Assembly: GCA_033856255.1 (NCBI GenBank)
Contig: JAWVFH010000004.1
Location: 62,001 to 126,000 of the forward strand
Direction of reading: 5' to 3'
DNA length: 64,000 nt
Source of the DNA: WHSW01 sp033856255
GTDB lineage: Bacteria > Actinomycetota > Thermoleophilia > Solirubrobacterales > 70-9
The translations under genes were made by a program, and so were the position numbers. The notes beneath the pieces are model-generated. The model was not told the DNA's origin, made no database searches, and saw nothing but the letters and a program-made list of their open reading frames with translations. Below are positions 1 to 8,258 of this stretch, one piece after another. Position 1 is the stretch's first letter. The number at the start of each line of letters is the position of its first letter.

Positions 1-1199
1 TGACCCGCCACGGGATCGAGGAGTACGTGTCCGACTGCGTGATCGTCCTCGATCACCGCGTCACAGAGCAGACCTCGACCCGGCGCCTGCGGATCGTCAA
101 GTACCGCGGCTCTTTGCACGGGACAAACGAGTACCCGTTCCTCATCGACGAGACCGGCGTCTCCGTGATGCCGATCACCTCGCTGAGCCTGCAGCACGGC
201 GTCTCGACGGAGCAGATCTCCTCGGGCGTGAGCCGCCTCGATGCGATGCTCGGAGATGGAGGAGGGTTCTTCAAGGGCGGCACGATCCTCATCAGCGGCG
301 CGCCCGGGACCGGGAAGTCGACCCTGGCAGCGCAGTTCTGCAACGCCACCTGCCAGCGCGGCGAACGGGCCATGTACTTCGCCTTCGAGGAATCCGAGGC
401 AGAGATCGTGCGCAACATGCGCTCGGTCGGGATCGACCTGCAGCAGTGGATCGATGCCGGACTGCTGAAGTTCTTCTGTTTCAGGCAGAGCCTGATTGGC
501 CTCGAGGCACATCTGTCCGGAATGCAGAAGTCCGTCCGCGAGTTCGACCCCGCCGTAGTCGTCAAGGACCCGATCTCGGACCTCTTGCGAATGGGCTCAA
601 CCGCCGACGCGTTCGCGATGCTGACCCGCCAGGTCGACTTCCTCAAGGCCCGTGGCGTCACCAACATGCTCACGAGCCTGACGGCCAAGTCGGCGCGGGA
701 CCCGGCCGACCATCAGATCGCCTCGTTGGTCGACACCTGGATCATGGTCGAGAGCATGGAGGGCAACGGCGAGCACAACCGCGTGCTCTCGGTGCTCAAG
801 TCGCGTGGTATGTCCCACTCGAACCAGATCCGTGAGTTCCTGCTCACCGATCAGGGGATCGAGCTCGCCGACGTCTACGTCGGGCCGCAGGGCGTGCTGA
901 CCGGCTCCGCTCGTCAGGCTCAGGAAGCGCAGGAGATCTCGGACGGCACCATGCGCCGGCAGGATCTGGAGCAGCGCCGGGCCAACCTGGCGCGGCGCCG
1001 CGAAGGCGTCGAGGCTCAGACGGCGGCACTGTGGCGGGAGTTCGAGGATGAGGCCGAGGTCGTCGCGCGCCTGCTCGATCACGGTTCCACGAACGTCGAG
1101 GATCGGGCCGGGCAGAGGGCCGAGCAGGGGCGCATGCGCCGCGCCGACCAGCCGGCTGTGGGGGTCGGTAACGGTGACGTCAGCGATGGTGGCCCATGA
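1..1199 (+). CDS. kaiC: KaiC-type clock ATPase, 3' part (5' end outside window)
   Basis: RecA-like ATPase of the KaiC circadian-clock family. The frame is already open at base 3, so the first (CI) ATPase domain lies outside the window and the GTG at 27 is not the start. About 55 residues of the CI tail remain, followed by a complete CII domain: P-loop GAPGTGKS (297-320), the paired catalytic glutamates in FAFEES, and a Walker B region at VVVKD. The last ~100 residues are Arg/Glu/Gln-rich and probably helical or coiled coil, replacing the KaiA-binding tail of cyanobacterial KaiC. At the autophosphorylation pair (Ser-Thr in cyanobacteria) this protein has Ala-Ser (720-725). The stop overlaps the kaiB start by 4 bases (ATGA), so the two are probably translationally coupled. 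No kaiA is visible. Confidence 0.93.
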   Translation, partial: TRHGIEEYVSDCVIVLDHRVTEQTSTRRLRIVKYRGSLHGTNEYPFLIDETGVSVMPITSLSLQHGVSTEQISSGVSRLDAMLGDGGGFFKGGTILISGAPGTGKSTLAAQFCNATCQRGERAMYFAFEESEAEIVRNMRSVGIDLQQWIDAGLLKFFCFRQSLIGLEAHLSGMQKSVREFDPAVVVKDPISDLLRMGSTADAFAMLTRQVDFLKARGVTNMLTSLTAKSARDPADHQIASLVDTWIMVESMEGNGEHNRVLSVLKSRGMSHSNQIREFLLTDQGIELADVYVGPQGVLTGSARQAQEAQEISDGTMRRQDLEQRRANLARRREGVEAQTAALWREFEDEAEVVARLLDHGSTNVEDRAGQRAEQGRMRRADQPAVGVGNGDVSDGGP

Positions 1200-1531
1200 C
1201 CACCGATCAAACCAGCGACCTCGTGGTCACCGGCGAGCAGGACGGGCGCTGGAGCCTCTGTCTCTACATCGCCGGCCAGTCGCCCAAGTCGCTGGACGCG
1301 GTGGCCAACCTGAAGGCGTTGTGCGAGGAGCATCTGCCCGGGCGCTACGAGATCGAGATCATCGACCTGGTGCAGCACCCGTCGCTGGCGCGAACCGACG
1401 ACATCGTCGCCATCCCGACGCTCGTCCGGCGCCTGCCGGAGCCGCTGCAGAGAATCATCGGTGACCTCTCCGACACCAACCGGGTCCTCGTCAGTCTCCG
1501 GCTCCCCCCAGGGTCGGCTCCGTCGCCCTAA
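1196..1531 (+). CDS. kaiB: KaiB-domain clock protein
   Basis: Thioredoxin-like KaiB protein of 111 residues, the partner that binds KaiC in clock or stress-timing systems. The family core is clear: LYIAGQSPKS near residue 23, CEEHLPGRYEIEIIDL in the middle, then VAIPTLVRRLP and GDLSDTNRVL. The first ~18 residues are a non-conserved lead-in. It starts inside the last codons of kaiC (ATGA overlap), so both come from one transcript in the order kaiC-kaiB, the reverse of the cyanobacterial kaiBC order. Its stop (TAA, 1529-1531) overlaps the stop of the convergent antiporter gene, so no separate terminator lies between them. Confidence 0.92.
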   Translation: MTTDQTSDLVVTGEQDGRWSLCLYIAGQSPKSLDAVANLKALCEEHLPGRYEIEIIDLVQHPSLARTDDIVAIPTLVRRLPEPLQRIIGDLSDTNRVLVSLRLPPGSAPSP

Positions 1532-2733
1532 GCCGGGGCGGCGGGCACCTCGGCCGGAGGGGCGGCGGCGGCCTCCGAGCCCCGTCGCAGCGCCATGCCG
1601 ACGAAGGGGTAGATCAGGGTCGAGAGCATCGCCGCGCCGACCAGGCCGGCGGCGGTCGAGGGTCGCATCTCCCCCGCCTCCGTCGCCAGGGTCGTGATCG
1701 CGACCACCAGGGGGAGCTCGGTGGCGCTGAAGAAGGCGAGCGCCGCACGGTCGCGGGCGCTCAGCACCTTCCGGTAGAGCACCAGCGCCGGGACCCCGCG
1801 AACGACCAGGAAGAGCACGAGGAAGAGGACCAGCTTCGCCATCGCCGTGGCCGAGCCGAGCGCGCCGAGGTCGAAGTTGATCCCGCTCTCGACGAAGAAG
1901 AAGGGGATCAGGAAGCCGAAGCCGACCGCGGTCAGCTTCGACTCGAAGGCTTCGAGCTCGCGCCCGCGCAGCGCCGCGCGGACGATCATCCCGGCGACGA
2001 AGCCGCCGAGCAGCAGGTCGAGGCCGAGCTTCGAAGCCAGTAGCACGAGCCCGAAGACGAGCACCGTGGCGATTCTGATCGCGAGCTGGCTCGACGACTC
2101 GAGCGTGCGCTCGAGAACCGGAAAGCCGCGCCAGGCGAGCCGCACCGAGGTCAGCGCCAGCAGCAGCGCGATGATGATGAAGCCGATCAGGATCGCCGCC
2201 TCGCGCAGGGGGTGGGTGGTCGAGAGCACCAGCGTGATCAGCAGGATCGGGCCGAACTCGCCCACCGCCCCCGCGGCCAAGAGGTGGGTGCCGAAGCGCG
2301 TCTTCAGCTCGCCGCCGTCGCGCAGGATCGGGATCAGGGTGCCGATCGCGGTCGTCGCCAGCGCCGAGCCCGTATAGAGGAACGAGAGCACGACGCCGGC
2401 GGCGGCGAGCGCGCCGCCGATCCCGTAGGCGAGCACCAGCGACATCAGCCAGCCCCAGGCGCCGAGGCTCAGCGGCTTGCCGCGGATGCGCTCGAAGTCG
2501 ATCTCGTAGCCGGCGAAGAAGAACAGCATCCCGAGCCCGAGGTTGGAGAAGAAGTCGATGAACCCGTCGGGCTCGGCCAGGCCCAGGACCTGGGGGCCGA
2601 TCACGATCCCGAGGATCAGCTCGACCACGACAACCGGGGGCGCGAAGCGCTTCGGCAACGCGACGACGGTTACGGCGGCGACGGCCGCGGTGACGATGAT
2701 CGCGAAGAACGAGCTCTCGTCGACCGAGATCAA
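1528..2733 (-). CDS. Cation:proton antiporter (CPA2/KefB-like)
   Basis: Integral membrane antiporter of 401 residues in the monovalent cation:proton antiporter-2 family. It is almost entirely hydrophobic, with about 11-12 likely transmembrane helices, and carries family-like stretches such as LGIVIGPQVLGL near the N-terminus and FFAGYEID. The Ala/Pro-rich C-terminus has no RCK/TrkA nucleotide-binding domain. I place the start at a TTG (2731-2733) whose last bases form the TGA stop of the upstream isomerase (TTGA overlap), because the protein begins sensibly there and the open frame further upstream is a shadow of the isomerase gene. It is the last gene of a surface-sugar operon, which is an unusual partner. 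The transported ion (K+ or Na+) cannot be told from sequence. Confidence 0.88.
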   Translation of the reverse strand: MISVDESSFFAIIVTAAVAAVTVVALPKRFAPPVVVVELILGIVIGPQVLGLAEPDGFIDFFSNLGLGMLFFFAGYEIDFERIRGKPLSLGAWGWLMSLVLAYGIGGALAAAGVVLSFLYTGSALATTAIGTLIPILRDGGELKTRFGTHLLAAGAVGEFGPILLITLVLSTTHPLREAAILIGFIIIALLLALTSVRLAWRGFPVLERTLESSSQLAIRIATVLVFGLVLLASKLGLDLLLGGFVAGMIVRAALRGRELEAFESKLTAVGFGFLIPFFFVESGINFDLGALGSATAMAKLVLFLVLFLVVRGVPALVLYRKVLSARDRAALAFFSATELPLVVAITTLATEAGEMRPSTAAGLVGAAMLSTLIYPFVGMALRRGSEAAAAPPAEVPAAPA

Positions 2734-3752
2734 CGGGAGCGGCCGAGCTCGTCCTTGAGCTGCTCGATCACCTCGATCGGCCCGGGGTCGACGCCGTTGT
2801 GGGCGGCGAGGTGAAGCGATACGAGGTCGCCGAGCATCACGGCTCGCAGCAGGCGCTGGACACGGGTCTCGCCCACCGTCTCCACCCGGACCACCGCCGC
2901 GGCCGCCGGCTCGATCAGCTTCGCGGTCAGGTCCGCGCGCTCGCGCTGGCGCGGATGCTGGTCGGAGTCGTCGAGGAAGACGGCCGAGAAGCGCTGCGCA
3001 GGACCGTTCGGGTTCCAGCCGACGATCTCGTTGTGGTCGAGCTCCGGAAGCTGGTGCTCGAAGGCGTGCTGCTTGGCGTTCTCGTTGATCTGGGTCTTCC
3101 AGCGATAGGCCGCGGGCACCGTCAGGTCGCACCCGTAGATCAGCGGCACCGTCCCGGCGAGCTGCTCGGCAATCTCGCCCGCCTCGGCCACGATCGCAGC
3201 CCGCTCCGCCTCGAGGTGGGCGGCGGCGGCGTCGATCTGGGTCCGCATCCCCTGGGCGACGCCAACCACGGCGGCGACTTCGCACGTGACCGTGAAGCCG
3301 TAGCCGACCGCGTGGCGGGGCTGGAGGCCCGCGGGCAGGCCGATCACCGGCACCCCGGCCTCGCGCGCCGCCTCGGCCAGCCGGCCGCCGGTGGTCGCCG
3401 CGTAGCGCTGCGCGCCGACCGCCTCGCCGGCGTCGAAGGCCGCCAGCGTCTCCTCGGTGTTGCCGGAGTAGCTCACGCAGAGCACCGCGCGGTCCGGCGG
3501 CGTCCAGGGCGGCAGCTCGTAGTCGCGGTAGACCAGCATCGGCAGGTTGAGCGAAGCGCCCATCGCTGCCCGTGCGAGCACACCGCCGATCGCCGAACCT
3601 CCCATCCCGCACACGATCAGCCCGCGCGCGTCGACCGGCTCGAGCGCCGCCGACTCGACCCGCCAAAGGGCATCGCGAAGGTGATCGGGGAGGGCGAGGA
3701 CATCGGCGAGCTGACCGCTCGGGTCGGCCGCGCGGATCCCCTCGAGGTTCAC
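2730..3752 (-). CDS. Bifunctional phosphoglucose/phosphomannose isomerase (SIS domain)
   Basis: Sugar-phosphate isomerase of 340 residues with two SIS folds. Visible motifs are the N-terminal GMGGSAIGG phosphate-binding loop, SYSGNTEE, and the family signature around ELDHNEIVGW with the preceding INENAKQHAFEH, which carries catalytic-type Glu and His. This family interconverts glucose-6-P or mannose-6-P with fructose-6-P. Its ATG overlaps the end of the NDP-sugar pyrophosphorylase gene by 4 bases and its stop overlaps the antiporter start, so three genes are coupled. The context suggests supply of mannose-6-P for GDP-mannose or related surface glycans. Confidence 0.9.
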   Translation of the reverse strand: MNLEGIRAADPSGQLADVLALPDHLRDALWRVESAALEPVDARGLIVCGMGGSAIGGVLARAAMGASLNLPMLVYRDYELPPWTPPDRAVLCVSYSGNTEETLAAFDAGEAVGAQRYAATTGGRLAEAAREAGVPVIGLPAGLQPRHAVGYGFTVTCEVAAVVGVAQGMRTQIDAAAAHLEAERAAIVAEAGEIAEQLAGTVPLIYGCDLTVPAAYRWKTQINENAKQHAFEHQLPELDHNEIVGWNPNGPAQRFSAVFLDDSDQHPRQRERADLTAKLIEPAAAAVVRVETVGETRVQRLLRAVMLGDLVSLHLAAHNGVDPGPIEVIEQLKDELGRSR

Positions 3753-4795
3753 GCCGGCACCTCGGCTTCGACGACCTCGTCGGGCTGCACCCGGGCGCCG
3801 GGCTCGACCGTCGCCCCGGCCTCGACCTCGGCGGCCTCGCCGAGCACGCTGCCGGCGCCGACCGTTGCCCCGGCGCCGACCGAGACCTCGCGGGCTAGGA
3901 TCGCGCCGCGGATCTCGGCGTCGGGGCCGACGCGGCAGCCGTCGAGCAGCACCGACTCGGAGATCACGGTCCCGGAGCCGATCCGCGAGCCCGAGCCGAT
4001 CACCGCTCGTGACTCCACGGTCGCGTCGTCGGCGATCTCGGCCCCGTCGCCGATGAACGGCTCGCCATCGCCCGGCAGCTCGGTCTCGACGGTGCCGTCG
4101 AGGATGTCCCAGCTCGCCTGCAGGTAGCGCTCCGGCGTACCGATGTCCATCCAGTAGCCCTCCAGGCGGCGGCCGAACAGGCCCTGGCCGACGAGCCTGG
4201 GAAAGACCTCGCGCTCGATCGAGACAGCGCGGCCGCGCGGGATCAGGTCGAGGACGCTCGACTCGATCACGTAGGCGCCGGCGCTGATCTCGTCGCTATC
4301 GATCTCGGCCGGGTCGGGCTTCTCGAGGAACCCGAGCACCTCCCCGCCGGCGCCGCGGCGGACGAGGCCGTATGAGGTCGGGTCGTCGACGGGATGGAGA
4401 CCGAGCGTGATCACTGCACCAGTATCCGCATGCTGGCGCTGCAATGCGGTCAGGTCGAGGTCGGCGAGCACGTCGCCGTTGAGGACCATGAACCTTTCGC
4501 CCAGCAGGCCCTGGTCGGCGGCCAGGCGTACCGGACCGGCGGTGCCGAGCGGTTCTTCCTCCGAGATGTAGCGGATCTCGGGGCCGCCGGGGATCCGGTC
4601 GCCGAGCGCCCCGCGCAGCGCCTCGGACCGAAACCCGCAGGCCATCACCACCTCTTCGATCCCGTGACGGGCGAGCCAGTCGACCATGAAGCGGATGAAC
4701 GGACGGTCGACGAGCGCCAGCGCCGGCTTCGGCTGGGTCAGCGTCAGCGGCCGCAGCCGCGTGCCCTCTCCGCCGACCAGGACGACGGCCTGCAT
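3749..4795 (-). CDS. NDP-sugar pyrophosphorylase (mannose-1-phosphate guanylyltransferase-like)
   Basis: Two-domain nucleotidyltransferase of 348 residues. Residues 1 to ~235 form a GT-A-like domain with the nucleotide-binding loop GGEGTRLRPLT at the start, LNGDVL as the metal site and GYWMDIGTPERYL at the end. The remaining ~100 residues are a left-handed beta-helix of hexapeptide repeats rich in Gly, Ala and Val. This layout fits mannose-1-phosphate guanylyltransferases and also glucose-1-phosphate thymidylyl/uridylyltransferases, so the nucleotide is not certain. It lies between UDP-glucose dehydrogenase and the phosphomannose/phosphoglucose isomerase, consistent with nucleotide-sugar supply for cell-surface polymers. 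Confidence 0.88.
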   Translation of the reverse strand: MQAVVLVGGEGTRLRPLTLTQPKPALALVDRPFIRFMVDWLARHGIEEVVMACGFRSEALRGALGDRIPGGPEIRYISEEEPLGTAGPVRLAADQGLLGERFMVLNGDVLADLDLTALQRQHADTGAVITLGLHPVDDPTSYGLVRRGAGGEVLGFLEKPDPAEIDSDEISAGAYVIESSVLDLIPRGRAVSIEREVFPRLVGQGLFGRRLEGYWMDIGTPERYLQASWDILDGTVETELPGDGEPFIGDGAEIADDATVESRAVIGSGSRIGSGTVISESVLLDGCRVGPDAEIRGAILAREVSVGAGATVGAGSVLGEAAEVEAGATVEPGARVQPDEVVEAEVPA

Positions 4796-4808
4796 CAGTG
4801 GTCACCCA

Positions 4809-6095
4809 CTACGAGCGCCCGATCCCCTCGTAGGTGAACCCGGCCGCGCGCATCCGGGCCGGGTCGAGGAAGTTTCGCCCGTCCACGATCAGCGGGTTCG
4901 ACATGCGCCCGGCGAGCTCCTCCCAGTCGAGCTCGGAGAACTCGGGCCACTCGGTGACCAGGATCGCCGCGTCGGAGCCGGCGAGCGCCTCGTCGGCCGA
5001 ATCGCAGAAGGCGACGCTGGGCAGCAGCTCCCCGGCCGGCCCCTCGGCGACCGGGTCGTAGGCGACCACGGTCGCGCCCTCGCCTTGGAGGCGCGCCGAG
5101 AGCACCAGGCTGGAGGCCTCGCGCATGTCGTCGGTGTTGGGCTTGAAGGCGAGCCCCAGCAGCGCCACCCGCTTGCCGACCAGCGAGCCGAGGTGCTTGG
5201 AGAGCTTCGAGATCACGCGCCGCTTCTGCAGCTCGTTGACCTCGATCACCGAGTTGAGGAGCTGGAAGTGATAGCCGGTGTTGCCGGCCAGCATCTTCAG
5301 GGCCGAGACATCTTTGGGAAAACAGCTGCCCCCGTAGCCGATGCCCGCCTGCAGGAACTGCGGGCCGATGCGGCCGTCGAGTCCCATCCCGCGGGCGACC
5401 TCCTTGACGTCGGCCCCGACGCCCTCGCAGACGTTGGCGATCTCGTTGATGAACGAGATCTTCGTCGCCAGGAAGGCGTTCGAGGCGAGCTTGATCATCT
5501 CCGCCGAGGCGACGTCGGTGCGGACGATCTCGCCGCCGAGCGGCTCGTAGGCTGCGGCGACCGCGTCGGCCGCCCACTCGGAGCCGGCGTCGGCCCCGAT
5601 CACGACCCGGTCGGGCTCGAGGAAGTCGGTTACGGCGGAGCCTTCCTTCAGGAACTCGGGGCAGGAGACGTAGACGAGGTCGGGCTTGTCGCGGCGGATC
5701 GCCTCCCCGGTGCCGGCCGGCACCGTGCTCTTCATCACCAGGGCGTGATCGCCGTCGGCGGGCAGCTCGGCGACCACCGCCTCGACCCGGGAGAGGTCGG
5801 CGTCGCCCGAGTAGGTGGGCGGCGTGTCGACGCAGCAGAACAGCAACCGCGCCGCCCCCAGCACGTCGGCGATCTCGGTCGTGAAGGTGAGGCGCTCGCG
5901 GTTGCGCTCGACCAGCTCCGGCAGGCCGGGCTCGTGGATCGGCAGCGGCGCGCCCGAGCGCAGCGACTCGACCTTGGCGGCGTCGATGTCGACCGCGACC
6001 ACGCGGTGGCCGGCCTCGGCGAAGCAGGCGGCGCTGACCAGGCCCACCCAGCCCACTCCGATCACGCCGATCGCCGGCTTTTCGCTCTCGCTCAC
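4809..6095 (-). CDS. UDP-glucose 6-dehydrogenase
   Basis: NAD-dependent dehydrogenase of 428 residues that oxidises UDP-glucose to UDP-glucuronate. The Rossmann loop GVIGVGWVG lies at residues 10-18 with the acidic VDID after strand 2. The catalytic cysteine is in GYGGSCFPKD (about residue 258), preceded by the conserved NAFLATKISFINE helix. Length and domain order (N-terminal NAD domain, central helix, C-terminal UDP-binding domain) are normal. It is on the same strand as, and 13 bases upstream of, the pyrophosphorylase gene, so it is very likely in the same glycan-precursor operon. GDP-mannose dehydrogenase is related, but the sequence reads as the UDP-glucose type. Confidence 0.92.
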   Translation of the reverse strand: MSESEKPAIGVIGVGWVGLVSAACFAEAGHRVVAVDIDAAKVESLRSGAPLPIHEPGLPELVERNRERLTFTTEIADVLGAARLLFCCVDTPPTYSGDADLSRVEAVVAELPADGDHALVMKSTVPAGTGEAIRRDKPDLVYVSCPEFLKEGSAVTDFLEPDRVVIGADAGSEWAADAVAAAYEPLGGEIVRTDVASAEMIKLASNAFLATKISFINEIANVCEGVGADVKEVARGMGLDGRIGPQFLQAGIGYGGSCFPKDVSALKMLAGNTGYHFQLLNSVIEVNELQKRRVISKLSKHLGSLVGKRVALLGLAFKPNTDDMREASSLVLSARLQGEGATVVAYDPVAEGPAGELLPSVAFCDSADEALAGSDAAILVTEWPEFSELDWEELAGRMSNPLIVDGRNFLDPARMRAAGFTYEGIGRS

Positions 6096-6107
6096 GATGC
6101 CCGGAAG

Positions 6108-8258
6108 CTACTTGCCCTGGTATTCGCGCATCGACGTGGCGATCGAGAGCATCTGACCCTCGTCGAGCGACTGCAGCAGCGTGTTGTTGACCCAGTAGGC
6201 GGCCTTGCCGTTCTTCCAGCCCACCGTCCGCAGCCGGTCGCCGTCGTAGAAGAGCAGGTACTCCTTGCCGTCGATCGTCCTCGTCTCGCTCGGGTTGGCG
6301 AGGATTGGCGCGTCGACCCAGTCGGTGCCCGAGACGCCGTAGAACTCGTCCAGGAGCCCGTGGCCGAAGGCGTCGCCGGGGACGTCGACGACCATCTTGT
6401 AGCCGTGGAAGACGTCCTTGTCGGGCCCGTCGATGACGAAGGCGCGGGTGTCGTTGGAGATGAACGATCCGGGGACCAGGCGGGTCGGGTAGTAGACCGG
6501 GAAGTCGATCATCGGATCGCCGTCCTTCTTCTTGTGAATCGAGACCTGGTGCGCGTAGGTCTGGCCCTCGTCGGTCGAGTCCTGCATCGCCGGGCCCTCG
6601 AAGTGGTCCGACGGGGGCTTCGGCTTGTTCTCGTCGGGCTTGTTGCCGCCGCCGTTGGGCTTGTCGGCGTTCGACGGCTTGTCTGGTGCCTGCGCCGGCG
6701 GCGACTCGCCGGCCGGCCGCTCGCCGGGCGTTCCCTCGGCGTTGAGGAACTGCGCCACCGCTTCCTTGACCGCCTTGTCGTTGGCGGTCACGTAGGTCGC
6801 GCCGAGCTGAGCCGGGAAGTGCACCTCGCGCACCGGCGCCGACTGCACGGCGAGGAACGTCTTCAGCAGCTCCAGCAGCGGCACCGCCTCGCCGATGTCC
6901 GACGTCGTGTACTTGGTGAAGATGTCGAGCAGCTCGTTGCGGTCGCTGATCAGCTTCCCGGGCGGCAGCTTCTGGCGCGCCTCGCGGAGGAAGTCCTGCT
7001 GGCGGGCGGAGCGCACGAGGTCGTTGTCCTCATGGCGGAAGCGCACGTACTGGAGGGCCTTGAGGCCGCAGAGCCGCTGGTAGCCGGCCTCGATGTCGAT
7101 CTCCGCCGTGCCCGTGTCGGGGGCGATGTAATAGCGGCGGTCGACGTCGATGTAGACGCAGCCGATCGCGTCGACGGCGTCGGCGAAGCCGGTGAAGTTG
7201 ATGTTGACGACGTGGTTGACCTCCAGCCCGGTCAGCTGCTTGACCACGCGCAGGGTCTTTTTGGGGCCGCCGGCCGAGTAGGCGGCGTTGAACTTGTCGA
7301 CGCCGACGCCGGGGATGTTGACGCGCAGGTCACGGGGGATCGAGAGCAGCGCGATCGCGTGCTTGTCGGGGTCGACGCGGAGCAGGATCGTGGTGTCGGA
7401 GCGGCCCGGGTCGCCCACCGTGTTGAGGCGCTTGTCGGAGCCGATGATCAGGATCGTCTGCGGCGCGCCGCCGTCGACCTCGGCGAGCTGGGCGCGCACG
7501 GACGCGAGCGCGTCGTTGTCGCGCAGGCCGTCGGCGATGTGGGTCAGATAGGCGAGCAGGCTGATCGAGGTCGCGGCCGCGATCGAGATCACGATCAGCA
7601 GCGAGGCGGTGAGGAAGCGCGCCCAGAGCCGCTTCGCGCGCGGCGGCTTGCCCTGGTCGGCCTCGGCCTCGTCCTCCCCGGCGACGGCGAGCGCGGCCGC
7701 GGGGACGGCCTCCTTCTTCTCCGGAGCCTCGGTCGCCGGCGGCGGGCCGCCGCCGGCCGTGCCCTTGCTCTCGGTGCGGGCACGCAGCGCGGCGAGCGCG
7801 GCGTCCTCCGCCTCCGCCTTGTCGGCGAGCCCGACGGTCTCGGCCTCGACGGTCTCGCCTGAGGCCGGGGCCTGCTCGCCCTCCGCGGTGGCGTCCTCCT
7901 CATCCTCGGGCTCCGCCTCCTCAGCGTCGTCCTCGGGCTCCGCCTCCTCGGCGTCGTCCTCGGGCTCCTCGCCGCCGTCCTCGGCCTCGGCGAGCCCCGC
8001 CAGCTCCGCGTCGAGGTCGCGCTCGATCTCGTCGAACTCCTCCGTGAAGCCGGCCCTCAGGTCCTCGGATCCGCCCTCTTCGGGCTCGGGCTCGGCGGCC
8101 TCGGCGTCGCCGCCCTCGGCGGGCGGATCGGACTCGGCGCGCTTGCGGCCGGCGTAGGTCGCCGGGGGCGGCGCCTCGTGCTCGCCCGCCGGGTCGTCGG
8201 CGGCGTCGTGGCCGTCCGCCGGCGGCTCCTCCGGGGTCTTGTCGTCGTCGACCGTCAC
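6108..8258 (-). CDS. LytR-CpsA-Psr (LCP) family cell-wall ligase with long acidic N-terminus
   Basis: Membrane-anchored LCP protein of 716 residues from a GTG start at 8256-8258, which overlaps the stop of the M20 peptidase. A G-rich Shine-Dalgarno (GGGGGGAGG) sits just upstream, so the ATG 33 codons earlier is not needed. Residues 1 to ~205 are a low-complexity Glu/Asp/Ala region that should be cytoplasmic. One transmembrane helix follows (~211-237), then the extracellular LCP domain (~265-420) with IIGSDKR, GRSDTTILLR, SIPRDLRV and VRFRHEDND, the Arg/Asp residues that bind pyrophosphate-lipid. A further ~300 residues, including a Pro/Asn/Lys linker, form a C-terminal extension. LCP enzymes move glycopolymers from undecaprenyl phosphate to peptidoglycan, which matches the neighbouring sugar genes. 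Confidence 0.9.
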   Translation of the reverse strand: MTVDDDKTPEEPPADGHDAADDPAGEHEAPPPATYAGRKRAESDPPAEGGDAEAAEPEPEEGGSEDLRAGFTEEFDEIERDLDAELAGLAEAEDGGEEPEDDAEEAEPEDDAEEAEPEDEEDATAEGEQAPASGETVEAETVGLADKAEAEDAALAALRARTESKGTAGGGPPPATEAPEKKEAVPAAALAVAGEDEAEADQGKPPRAKRLWARFLTASLLIVISIAAATSISLLAYLTHIADGLRDNDALASVRAQLAEVDGGAPQTILIIGSDKRLNTVGDPGRSDTTILLRVDPDKHAIALLSIPRDLRVNIPGVGVDKFNAAYSAGGPKKTLRVVKQLTGLEVNHVVNINFTGFADAVDAIGCVYIDVDRRYYIAPDTGTAEIDIEAGYQRLCGLKALQYVRFRHEDNDLVRSARQQDFLREARQKLPPGKLISDRNELLDIFTKYTTSDIGEAVPLLELLKTFLAVQSAPVREVHFPAQLGATYVTANDKAVKEAVAQFLNAEGTPGERPAGESPPAQAPDKPSNADKPNGGGNKPDENKPKPPSDHFEGPAMQDSTDEGQTYAHQVSIHKKKDGDPMIDFPVYYPTRLVPGSFISNDTRAFVIDGPDKDVFHGYKMVVDVPGDAFGHGLLDEFYGVSGTDWVDAPILANPSETRTIDGKEYLLFYDGDRLRTVGWKNGKAAYWVNNTLLQSLDEGQMLSIATSMREYQGK
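7903..7968. repeat. 27-bp tandem direct repeat inside the LCP gene
   Basis: Two consecutive 27-base units (7903-7929 and 7930-7956, one base different) and a partial third copy encode a duplicated EDDAEEAEP peptide in the acidic cytoplasmic tail of the LCP protein. The unit is a multiple of three, so copy-number change would keep the frame. It probably arose by replication slippage. Confidence 0.85.

Noticed and set aside
4686..7862. Very long plus-strand open frame (over 1000 codons) opposite UDP-glucose dehydrogenase and LCP genes
   Set aside because: Its translation is a low-complexity mix rich in Arg, Val, Asp, Leu and Gly with no family pattern, as expected for the antisense of GC-rich genes. 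The minus-strand genes there have clear motifs.
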